Source: Immersiella caudata
Taxonomy: Eukaryota > Ascomycota > Sordariomycetes > Sordariales > Lasiosphaeriaceae
Assembly: GCA_030512335.1 (NCBI GenBank)
Contig: JAULSU010000007.1
Span: 3,100,001-3,164,000, forward strand
DNA length: 64,000 nt
Reading direction: 5' to 3'
This document shows, one piece after another, positions 22,717 through 33,366 of this stretch. Below the pieces are notes generated by a model that saw nothing but the letters and a program-made list of their open reading frames with translations, did not search any database and had not been told where the DNA came from. Position 1 is the stretch's first letter, and each line of letters starts with the position of its first letter. The position numbers were made by a program, and so were the translations under genes.

Positions 22717-22839
22717 GTCTGTGATGGGAGTTGGCAAGGACTTTACGACAAGACTGTTGTGCCTCCATAGTGAGCAAGGAAAAAGGAAGAAGAAACATGC
22801 AATCATATTCAACATTACTACTCTATCCAAGCGCGCTAA

Positions 22840-24792
22840 CTAGCACACAAATCTGTACGCCCTTTTCCATGCGGGCCAAGCTTGCCGCTCCTCTTCTTCC
22901 TGCGTCTTGATGATACCCAGCCGCCCAAAGTCTCTCCTCCCCGTATCAATGTCCATGTCTTCAAGCTTTACGAGCGACGTCTTGAAGTAAAACTTGTGCG
23001 CTAGGTAGAATGTCAACACCACCGGGATCGCGGCACACTGCACGAAGAAGTCCCGCGCTCGCCCCAGTGACGTATCCGCCACGCCGTCTACGGGGTCGAT
23101 AGCAACCCATAACTGCATGACGAGGATAAACACATTCAGGCCGAACCCAAGCCATGAGCCAATCACGCCGGCCTGGGCTCGGAATGCCATGTCGCGCAGT
23201 GAACGGTGGTGGTATCGCCAGGCGTCCCGCAGGCGTATGTGGGAAAGACAAATGCTTGCCCAGGTAAAGATGGTGCTCAGCCCACTTATGGCCAACAGCC
23301 AGTCAAAAACATGACCTTGGACGTCAGGGTTGGAGAGGTACGCCAGGAAGCCAACGGCCGAGCTGGCAAGGATGGCCACAAGAGGCCGTCCGTTGCGGTC
23401 CACGTAAGACAGAATCTTAGGAGCTTGCCCCTGATCAGCCAGCGCGGCAAGCGTACGTGACGATCCAAACACTGCCGAGTTGCCAACGCTGATGACTGAG
23501 ACAAGGATAACCCCGTTCATGATGCTTGGCAAAACCGTGGCACCAGCACTCTCGATAGCAATGACGAACGGACTTGCTACCGCATCGGCAATATTGGCTG
23601 CTCGGATGAGCCGAGGCTCATTGTACGGCACAAGCAGCCCGACAAGCGTCAAAGCCACGATGTAGAACAGGCTGATACGCCAGAAAACCTGCTTGATGGC
23701 CGTGGGGAGGGACTTGCGAGGGTTGGCCGTCTCGGCCGCCGCCAACCCCACCAGCTCGGTGCCAGCGAAGGCGAAAGCGGCCGTCACGAACACACTGACG
23801 AACCCCTTGAAGCCGTTGTTAAAGGCGCCGGGGTCGGACCAGTACTTCCCACCGATGTAGCCGCCGGTCGGGGTACCACCGATGTTGATGACGATACCCA
23901 GGAGGCTTGTCCGTCAGCAGAGCCCGGAGATCAAGGGACGGTTGCACGCTACTCACATGAACCCAATGACGGCCGTCACTTTTAGGATCGCAAACACAAA
24001 CTCGGCCTCGCCGTATCCTTTCACGCCAAAGAGGTTGATGACCACGATGACGGTGAGGAACAGCGTGACGAAAATGGCCTGGTCCAGGTCCGGGTTCCAA
24101 TACTTGATGGTGTATGCGCCGGCGATGATCTCCAGCGGAAGTACAACTATCCATTGCAGGGCATAACTTGACCAACGCTGTCAGTTCGGTACTTGCTCGG
24201 GTCAGAAGAGGTAAACTCACTTCCAGCCCATTGCAAAACCCCACGAGGGGTCCAAAAAGCGCGTCGAGAAGGCAGAGAAGGAACCGGCGACGGGGAAGAC
24301 GACAGCCATCTCCCCCAGGGCTTGTACGGTGCAGTACAGCATGCAACCGATGGTGAGGTAAGCCAGCAGGACCGATGCGGGGCCTCCTTGGGCGAGCGTC
24401 CTGCCGGAGGCGACGAAGAGGCCGGTACCGATAGACCCTCCGATGGCGATCATCTGAAGATGCCGGCCCTTGAGCTCGCGAGTCAGCAACGAGTTGGCCG
24501 TTTTTGCCGCAGCCGTACGCATATCGTAGTAGCGGGCGCCGCGGTGGTCGCGCGCCACGTGGACGCCGGGTGGGCCGAAGCCATCATCGAGAGGCGGTGG
24601 CCGGCCGTCGTCGTCGGCCGAGGAGCGGGAGCCCTCCGAGCGGCGGAACGAGTCGACGAAGCGGCCAAAGGTCCCCCGGGAATTCCCCCCTTTCCCTTCA
24701 TGCGCGTCGTGGCCGTGGACGGTGAAGCTGGTGCCCTCTGCGTGGCTTCCACCACGATGCAGCTCATTCAGCTCGAGATCGCGGCCCATCAT
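22840..24792 (-). CDS. Amino-acid permease (APC superfamily, fungal YAT type)
   Basis: A 615-residue plasma-membrane permease. Exons are 24792-24221, 24166-23957 and 23905-22840, with 54- and 51-nt introns. The N-terminal ~95 residues are hydrophilic. The core starts with LKGRHLQMIAIGGSIGTGLF, the signature of fungal amino-acid permeases, followed by GEMAVVFPVAGSFSAFSTRF and, across intron 1, FAMGWNYALQWIVVLPLE. Intron 2 restores AVIGFILLGIVINIGG. Later signatures are FAFAGTELVGLAAAETANP and WRISLFYIVALTLVGLLVPY. Twelve spans fit the sequence. A charged, Arg-rich C-tail ends RAYRFVC. Substrate range cannot be read; general amino-acid permeases are the closest pattern. It is transcribed toward the OPT gene. 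Confidence 0.95.
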
Positions 24793-26874
24793 CGCGCGGG
24801 TTCATGGAGGCGGCTTTGGCGTCCTCTGTTGAAGGAGAGCGTCTGATGGCGGCGTGATGTGCGCAATGCCCTTACGCGCCGGACACCTGCGGCGCTGCTT
24901 GGCTGTTGTGATGAGAGCTCGGCCTGGAACGGGGTACTGACGACAGGAGGTTGCGTAGTCAGCGGGAAGTGGGAGTAGCGCAGCAGTCAATGTAGGATAT
25001 GGATCCCAGGTAGTAGCAACTACTCCGTAAATAAGACGACAGTAACAGCCGGCTGGGCTGGCAGTGGGACGGAACCTCAGCCGACCCAAGCTGCGCGGTA
25101 CTGTGCTCCTGGAAGTTGCTGGTGCTGGTGCGGGTAGCGAATGCGCACCCCGCAGAGCGAGCGCGCTCAAGGGAGATGAAGATGGTGGGATGTGATCTCA
25201 CTGGGCCACCCAGCGGGTCCGCGCTCCCGATCCCTTGTCGATAAGTTACCGTGCTGTGTCCTGCAGTATCGATGTCTGAGACCACGCGTGGTGTAGGTCT
25301 ACAAGCAGATCCGCCGTCGTGACATTATCTCAACGGGGCTGGCGCGCAAGGTTGGCGTGATGGATAACTTGGAGCCCCTGGGTTGCTTTAGGACAAGGAC
25401 GTTTAGTGATAAGAATGGGGGGTGTGTCGGTGAGGACCCCAAAAAAATCCAAATGGCAATCGCAATGTGGCAACCGATTCTCGGCGAAGCGGAAACAGGG
25501 GGCCTCCATTGGTGGGCCATTCCTTCATCCCCACAGTCCTGGTGAGAGCATCATTGCAGGGATGCAGCAGTGAGCTGCATTAGCCAGCCGCGGCGAGATT
25601 AGTGTGTTCGAGAAAGCGATTGCGTCTTCCACGCAGTCGCATGCGGTGCGCTAGCAGTGAAGCACAGCGCAGCGTGAGGCCCGGCAAATGTCGCGTGGTT
25701 GGTGACCACATGAAGGCCTGGTCCGAGTCGGGAAAAAAGTGCGTGGCCACTGGTCGGCTGAGACATCAGTGGAAACCGAGGCCTTCTAGAAGAACTGCCC
25801 AGCCGCCCAGCCACACGTGCAGCTAAATTGTGCATCCAACAACGCCCAGCAGGTGGGGATGGCCTAACGTCGCACCTTCCAGTCCGAGTTAGAAGCAGTT
25901 GTCAGTCAGTGAGGAAACCGGGACCTGCTGCCCAAGATTGCCACGAGAGCGAGGGGAATAGACATTCAACGGCGCGAAGCGGGTACCCACCGAAATTGCC
26001 TTCCCCGTTCAAGACATCCACACGCTTCGTTTGCACCGCGTTTCGCAACTTCATCCGAACTTTCTGAGTCCACACTGCGGCCGTAGCTTGCGGCGGACAT
26101 GCAGGGGAAACCAGAACAGTCGACCGCCCTCTAGCGCGGAGATAACAGCGCCCACCAAAGTTGTGCTGTCACCCTCACGCCACCAGCAAAACGCGCCGTT
26201 GTGTGTTCGAATCAATCCCGCACTCTCTTGGTCGACTCGGCTCGCCTCTATCCGCCCGCCTACTCCCAGAAAATGCAAACGCCCACGCCACCGGCCCGAA
26301 CGGCCAGGATGTACATCTGACGCCGGCCCCTTTGGTGAACGCGGGGATAGAAACGCCGCTCCTGGCTCGACAATCGCATGGCAGAGTCAGCTGTGATACC
26401 TTGCATGCGATTGCGGATTGACGCCAGCGACTCTCAGCACGCTCGCTATCATTCCAGCACAAGACGGCTGGAGTGACATGCCGCGGAGCGTGGTCTTGGC
26501 CTAAGCTTGGTACCTTATCCATGGATGCGTTGAGCTTCCCCCACGCTAGCTGTCGACGCTAACCAAGACCGTTTCCTTTCTGGTGGACACCAACACGTGC
26601 AGTTGTGACACTTCTCCGGACCTACACTGCATCTCGCTTCCTGAAGCCGAAAACCCTGGTGTGCTCCGTATGGCCGCTCGAGTGCCGTGGTGTCTCGGCA
26701 TTCCAAGCACTGGGATCTGGGTCCCGAGCCGGGAGCACTCACGCAGTCAGAGAACTTGCTGATATTACGGCATCAACTAGGTAGGCTACGGTGCAAGCCC
26801 AGATACTGACAAAGAGAATGCTTAGGATTCGAACGTAGATAGACATTACTGAATACAGGACATTAACCCAGACG
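24793..26874. other. Gene-free stretch between permease promoter and rhodopsin-domain gene
   Basis: About 2 kb. The left part is the presumed promoter of the permease. The rest holds only short overlapping frames. A GTTCGAATC at about 26205 resembles a tRNA T-loop, but no matching stems were found around it. Confidence 0.5.
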
Positions 26875-28235
26875 TCACCATCTTTGCCCCTTTCGTGACT
26901 CCGGCTTCGGCAGCGCGTCCATACCCTTCAGGACAATCGTCGAACCTCGTTGGACACCTCTGGCGCTCGCCGACACACTGCGCGACACAGCTTGCGGCAC
27001 GACCGGGGGTGTGTTCCCTCTCGGACGCCCTCCAGCCATCTTCTCTCCCGGCTCCGACACCGTCACCTGAATCGTCGTTGTCTTCATCACCCCGGCGTCC
27101 ACCGACGGTGTAGCAACATGGCCCATTGAATGCCCTCTCGAGATCAACGAATCCTTACTCGCACTCCGGCTGAGTCCTCTACCGCCTCCCGCCAACGCCC
27201 CGGAGTCTGTTGTCTCTCCGGAAGGGGCCCTTTTCACGACCGCGCTCGCCACCCTCCTGCCCCTTTCACCATCCAAGGTATCCCCGCCACTTCTTGGCCC
27301 AGAGCTCCCCTGCTCATAATGCCGGAACTTCGACTTCTTCGCTCCGGTATCCCTGACGAAGCTCCCCAACGCCAAAGCGTTTGCAACAAACGTTGCAACC
27401 AAGATTTCCATTGAGGCCCACGTCGACCTTGTCCCCTGGTATCCATCCTCGCTCAACACCTTTGGCGCCCGATACACTGATGTTGCGACGTTGAACAACC
27501 CAAGACAGAACAAAAGGGTCAAGACGATCTTCCGGCTCAGCTTCAACCTGCTGCTTGCGATAATCGGCACCGGGAAGACGACAAGCATAATGTCCGTCAA
27601 GGCACTGCAAATCGACACAGTGAACAGTTGCGCGTATCCTTGACGGCACTGGCCCCCTGGGTCAGGAACAACGGCCCAGTAGTTGTTGAAGGGACGACAT
27701 TCGGCCAGGTCAGAGATGATGATGGCGAGAAAAGTCGCAACCAATGTGCCGCGGAGAAACCACAGGGTCAGAACATAGCGGCGCTGGCCGCCAGCGACCA
27801 GTCTGGAGAAGAACTCAAGGTTGACAAATTTGAGAGTCCAGAGGCTGGGATGGGTCAGTTTGAATTTTAGTAGGGAGGAAATGTCGAAACTTACGCTGCA
27901 GGGTGGAGTATTCGTGTCAGCAGGACGATGCCGGAGCCGATAGAACGTCGGCGGATCTCCTCGTTGGAGACGACGAGGTCGCTGGCAGCCAGGGAGACGT
28001 TGTTGGTGCCGTAGAGTAAGACGATGTGAATGAACGCGGTGCGCAAGAAGAGGGGAACCAGAAACACGGCGGCGATCTTGTCCTCCACGAATAGCTTCTC
28101 AACACGGATGTATCGACCGGCGAGACGGAGGATGACGACGACGGAACAGAGGCCGGCGATCCACCACGTTACCAGCAACGTCGGCTTGTCGTCGGAAAAG
28201 GGCCGCGCTTGCGGCGCAGGCGTGTAGAGCGTCAT
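26875..28235 (-). CDS. Fungal rhodopsin-domain integral membrane protein
   Basis: A 436-residue seven-span membrane protein of the fungal rhodopsin-domain group (relatives of Pth11-like proteins but without a CFEM domain). Exons are 28235-27895 and 27844-26875; the 50-nt intron (GTAAGT..CCCAG) restores LHPAALWTLKFVNLEF. Spans begin at TWWIAGLCSVVVILRLAGRY. Typical landmarks are KLFVEDKIAA, CRPFNNYWAVVPDPGGQCRQ, SICSALTDIMLVVFPVPII and MEILVATFVANALALGSFVR. The C-terminal ~150 residues are Ser/Gly/Arg-rich and presumably cytosolic. There is no signal peptide. Such proteins are often proposed as surface sensors, but ligand and coupling are unknown. Confidence 0.88.
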
Positions 28236-31200
28236 GATGATGATTCGCGCTCACCCGTTGACGTTGAATGGTGAGGACATGCGAAGACAACGGTCGTCTG
28301 GTGGAAGACCTTCGGCGGACGAGACGAGAACCGGGAGTCATGGGGACAGACCAGCAGCGGGACGGAAGTGTATCACCGATAGCTTCGACACTGACAGAAC
28401 GACACAGGCGATGTGTGTCTTCAGTCGATATCTCATCAGTCGGCGCGTGCCGTGGTTGTTTCGGGAACCTGCGTGTGCTTGGGTTTCAGACAAGCATGCT
28501 AGGCGCATGGATAAAACATCCCCAGCTCACTGGTTCTGGTGAAGCTCATGGCCTCTCCGCCATTCCGCCGTGTACGGTTCCCCCTTTTGACGCTAGTGTA
28601 GGTGGTCTGGCCAGCTAGGCGTGCCCCTGTCGGGACTACCATCCTGAGGGAGGGGAGAAGAACTCCCACGCCAGGGGTGTGGCAACTGGTGGCGATGTGG
28701 CTTGCGTGCGCCATTTTCTCACATTTCTCGACGCTCTCCTCCTCTTCCGTTTCCAGCTATCTTGCCTTGGCGGCTTGCGCTTTCAGGGACACCGATCTGC
28801 GCCTTCTGCGCGTACCTGCTGCCGCCGAAAGAGGCACCGGCTTCCAAAGCTTCCATGCAGCTTCTACGGTGGCTGGACAGCGCGCCGCTCGTCACTAGCG
28901 CGAAAAAGGTGGCTGCGGCACTGTCACTATCGTGTATCAGCTCGCCGACGCTCACATGTGGTCGCCATCGTCGCATGGTGGCACTTGCACTCAACATTCG
29001 CCCACGCGTTCCGCCCGCTCATTACACCAGCCGTCCAGGCGGTATCCTTTCGTCGCAGCCAAAGTGGTTCGCACACCGTCGCGCCAAGGCGTCAGGAGGG
29101 GCACCATTCGGACTGTCAGACATGAACCACGGCGCATCCCGCACGGCGCGCAATTATAAGGCCTGAATTTACCACGCCGAACACGGTCCGGTCCCCGAGC
29201 TGTCTTCTCGGGAGCGCTTACCGGTGCGGCTTACGGGAGCGTGCCATGTGGAGAATCTCACTGTCTCAGTGATGTGATGAGGCTCAAGCGGTGCCGTGGG
29301 ATTTACCCGGAAAGGGGCCCGGTGAGAAATCAAGTATGAGGTGAGAAAAGAGAGGGTCCTATTTTTTTTGCGCGCGCAGTATTATTACCTCTTGCGAGCC
29401 CCGGTGAGGTGTTAGCCTGGCTGGTCGTAAAACCGTATGGAGAGAAAAAGGGGGGATCGTGACAGGGGCCGCGGCAACGGGGAGAGGTGGAGCGCTCCGC
29501 TCTGGAGCGACCCCCTGTCTCTAATTATTCACATGCACACGCAGGTGGGCCAGAAGCCGGCCAGTTGGCTATCAGGATGCTGGCCAACGCCGAGGTCAAC
29601 TGGAGGGACAGATTGGGAACATTGCCCAATCCTGCCTTTCATTTGCTGATTGCATAACGTATTGATGCGCTGCAGGGTTGACGGCAATCATTGCATCACG
29701 AATCAAGACTACTGCGAACAGCGCTAGCTGCGGATAGTTGCGTAGATTGAGGAGGCACTCGGTGTGCGCTGCACTGTAATGGGAGGCCAAGAAGCGGGAT
29801 GCGCCAGGTTGCGCTGCCAGTGCACCACGGCGGAAATTCGGCACTACCCCCACAACACACGACAACTGTTGATCTGAGCGAGCGGACGCGGACTGCTTCT
29901 CGAAGAAATCCGTCAACGTGATCTCCTCGCAGTACTCTCGTTTTTTCCATGTGAGACCGGCGCAATCATCACATCAACTGCAAGTTCGAATGACATAGCA
30001 TGATACCGAGAGCAAACGCTATGTAGCCTTGCGAGGACGAAAGAGGAAGGTCGACAACCCCAAGCCCCCACATACCACGAGTTCTGAACAGGAAGCCGTG
30101 AGCGTTAACTACGGGAACTCATTCCACTCTCACACGGTTCTGGGAAGAGCAATGCCACAAGGTGGGGAAAGACAAAGATGTCTCAAGATGCCTTGCTTTC
30201 CACGTGGAATGCCGAATTCGGAACATTGGACTGCTCTGCACCCTGCGAAGCCATCACGGGCCACTGCCATACCCGTTTCCTCGTGCGTGCCAACCATTGA
30301 CACATCACTTTCTTCCCGTCCAGTGGCACTTGCGGCATTTGCAGTCTCGGGACTGAATATTTGCGCAGCATCAGGTTACACCCCTCTCGTCAACCGCAAG
30401 GACCATCTCTACCCTTAGTCAACCACTGACATCTGCAGAAACAACACCGGATCCCAGCTCCCGGCCGACAGCAAGGAGACTAGACTGCCTGCTCAAGCTA
30501 GTCTTCTTGTATCACCGTCTGCAAGCCACGCCGTAGATAGCTGCGTCGAGATGCATCCCTACGGCACCAACGCATCATGTCATCGCATCACACCATCATA
30601 GACCATGGCCACCTAAAAACTGCACTGACACATACCGACGATAGTGGCACTACATCCAGAGGACTCTTGGACAATGTATCTCGAAACAGCGACCGGAGGG
30701 CAACTTCCTCGAGTTGACGTGGTCCATGCGTGCGGGGTGAGGCTTTGAGCTCGGTCACGAAAAGGGGTTAGGTGTTCTTGGGTCCAAGCTGCTGGAGTGG
30801 CGAGTTGACAGTTCGAAGTGAGGCTTTGGTCTGTTCGTCTAAAAGATCAAATTTGTTGCGCAGGATGAAGAAACGGAGTTCCGAGGAGTGAAACGGGGGA
30901 GATTGGGTGATGGGATTGGCTGTAGCTGGTACTTGGAGATGAGCGGTCTACTGGCGGCGATGGGAATTGTGGATGACGAATTGATGCTCTGTGCGTCAGG
31001 AGTTTGGGGCAGAGGTAGGTGCTAGGTTCCGGGGTATCTTTACTTGTTTGACGTGCGTAAATGTGTTTGAAGATGTTCGGATGGTGTGATGACTTGGTAG
31101 GTCAGGTCTGGGGCTAGACGAGTTGGGATGCAAAACAAAACAGGGTTTCAAGCGCCTTGTCCATGTCGTGCAGTAGTCACCTCGGACAAACACAGCACTT

Positions 31201-33129
31201 GGAAGGCTTTCAAACAGATTCGGTTGCAAAGTCTTGCGTTCGTTCTCGGGTGTTCCCATGGTTTGGAAACAATCAGCCCAACAAAGGTCAGATGAACAGG
31301 AGAGAATCACACGGGCAGAGTCCCCAGTACCTTGAATGGTTCTTAGTCTGAGTACGGTGCGACTTTTCTTCATGTTTCAGGTCACAATATCAGGTGTTTT
31401 GGCCGAAATAAAACTTGCCAACATTGCGTGTTTCTACCTATTGATGACACAGTCGTCACCAAAGGCAAAGCTGCGAGGACATGGCTGGCAGCACAGTATC
31501 AAGGAAAAGTCAGAGGTATCATTTAAAGCCCCGTTTGAATACTAGCAAACAGCAAGTCCCACCATGAAGCTAGTTGACAGTGCTTGTTCCCAGCGCGTCT
31601 TGATCATTTACCCATTGGTGGCAAGGTAAAGTATGGGTTAAGCGATCGGACTGAGGACAAGCCGTTCATGGCTGAGAGTTCAGCTTGATGTGGGGAGGGT
31701 TTTCAAGGTGCTGGGTGGGTTTGCCCAAGAAAGAAAATGTTGGTGTAGCCCCTTATTCCCTTCTTGACTTGGGAGGAGATAGCGGCCTTTTCGAGAATGT
31801 TAACACTGTTATGAAGCATGAAATTTGGCCTGTAGGACCGACTATTAGGTATGCACAAAGCGTGTCAGTAACCTGCATTGTATCTAGGTTGGCCAGATGC
31901 GGCTTGGAAATCCTTGCGATCTCTATTGTCGCAAATAGACATTCCCGTGGACATGTGATAATGAAAATCATCTACTTCAGAGCAGAGCCTACATCACCCT
32001 GCGTCTGATATCTCATCAGACAAATGAACGTCTATTGGTTTCATGACCATTGCATCCTGAACCCGAACCTAAGCTCTGGGTTGCATAACGAAAGCTGGGT
32101 GTAGAGATTCAGCAGTTGGGTCCTCCATGGGGGGCCAACTACCGATGGTATAGTTGGATGTGAGAGAGACCTGCGGTCGTTTCCCCCGATCCTTGCCCCT
32201 TGGGATCATTCCCTAAACATGGTAACCTTTGTCGGCTTGACATCGAGGGCTTGACATCGAGGGCTTGACATCGAGGGTCTGACATCGAGGACCTGACATC
32301 GGGGTGTCAAGAGACCCTTGATCAAGGCAAGACCGGGCGATCTTGACAACGAAATCGCTCTCAGCCAAGCGGTCCTGGTTTTGTGAAAGTTGAACTTCCA
32401 AGAATGTAAACAGAATGCGAAAAGAAAATTCTGAAGAAAAAATGATGTCGCAACTTGACGTGATGCCGACACCCAAAACCAACTCCCCACTGTTTCGAGC
32501 ACGAGACCTTCTAGAAGGAGTACGTTTGCCTGAAAGTGGTGTGACTTTTTTCAGTCTAGGGGGATATCGGCTCGCTGATGCGACTTGCGATGTGGGGATT
32601 GGAGAGACTCACCGGAATGCGGTGTGGTTGTCTTTACTTCCGCACAATTACTTTGCATCATCGAGAAGCATACTCAACTGGCAGGAGGCCTTCTCCTCAG
32701 TCTCTTCGCTCTCGAAGTACCTTAGAGTCAATAGAAAAAAGAAAAAAAGCAAATAAAAAGACTCAACCCCCCTTGCAAAGCCAAAGTGGATCCCGAGTCA
32801 GGGAGCTAGCCACCCGTCCCCACCCGTCACATTCCCGAGACTCGGCTATTCGGCAACGCCATTGCCACCTCGACAGCACATGGTGTTTATCTGTCCTGTG
32901 TGCCCCGTCTGTCTGGCGCGGTAGCTCTTTCTGCCCTCCAGGCAAAACATCTTGTCTCGAAAGACATGAAGTGATTCAACACACACGTGACAATATAACT
33001 TTTGTTCAGTGTGTTTGAGGCTCATCTTTTCTGTCTAATCAATCCTTTTGTCTTTTCAGGTGAGACTGAATATTTTGAGTTTCATTTTGTGTAGACAAGT
33101 GGAAGCTGACATTCCCAGTTCAAGCCACA
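28236..33129. other. Long gene-free stretch (4.9 kb) with a 14-bp tandem repeat
   Basis: No frame resembles a known protein, and I see no transposon relics or RNA gene. Part of it (about 31-32.3 kb) is A/T-richer than its surroundings. The only clear structure is the tandem repeat at 32234-32303. The left end is the promoter of the rhodopsin-domain gene. Confidence 0.5.
32234..32303. repeat. 14-bp tandem repeat, five copies
   Basis: Three identical copies of ggcttgacatcgag are followed by two diverged ones (ggtctgacatcgag, gacctgacatcggg). The units are contiguous without spacers, so this is a minisatellite and not a CRISPR array. Confidence 0.92.
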
Positions 33130-33366
33130 ATGTGGGTCACCCGGGCCGTTTCGCTCACCAACTTCCTCGTTGCCTCTTCGGCGTTGGCGTTCCAGGTGAC
33201 TGTTCTCTACCCCTGGCATAAGCAACTCGATGAGGACTTTGAGAAGCTCCGGGTCGAGCACATGAAGGTCCTCCAGGAGAGGGGGCGAGAGAGCCAAGTC
33301 CCCCGCCACGACGAGCGGAAAGGGGTGCTTGACATGCTGGGCGGTTTGTGGCCTTTGAAACATTGA
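33130..33366 (+). CDS. Small single-span protein, possibly mitochondrial
   Basis: A 78-residue intron-free frame with a good start context (gccacaATGtgg). An N-terminal hydrophobic segment (RAVSLTNFLVASSALAFQVT) is followed by VLYPWHKQLDEDFEKL and a charged helix (RVEHMKVLQERGRESQV), ending DMLGGLWPLKH. An N-terminal span with few acidic residues and a charged helical tail is typical of small mitochondrial inner-membrane proteins. That location is inference. It sits alone between two long gene-free stretches. I do not recognise the family with certainty, but the amphipathic order of the sequence is very unlike the random frames around it. Confidence 0.68.
   Translation: MWVTRAVSLTNFLVASSALAFQVTVLYPWHKQLDEDFEKLRVEHMKVLQERGRESQVPRHDERKGVLDMLGGLWPLKH

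Noticed and set aside
24193..24846. 217-codon plus-strand frame opposite the amino-acid permease
   Set aside because: It overlaps permease exon 1, whose conserved motifs leave no doubt about the coding strand.
26195..26225. tRNA-like T-loop motif (GTTCGAATC)
   Set aside because: No matching T-stem, acceptor stem or D-arm could be found around it. tRNAscan-SE on the window would settle this.
32234..32303. Possible CRISPR-like array
   Set aside because: The 14-bp units are contiguous without spacers and the host is a fungus, so this is a minisatellite.
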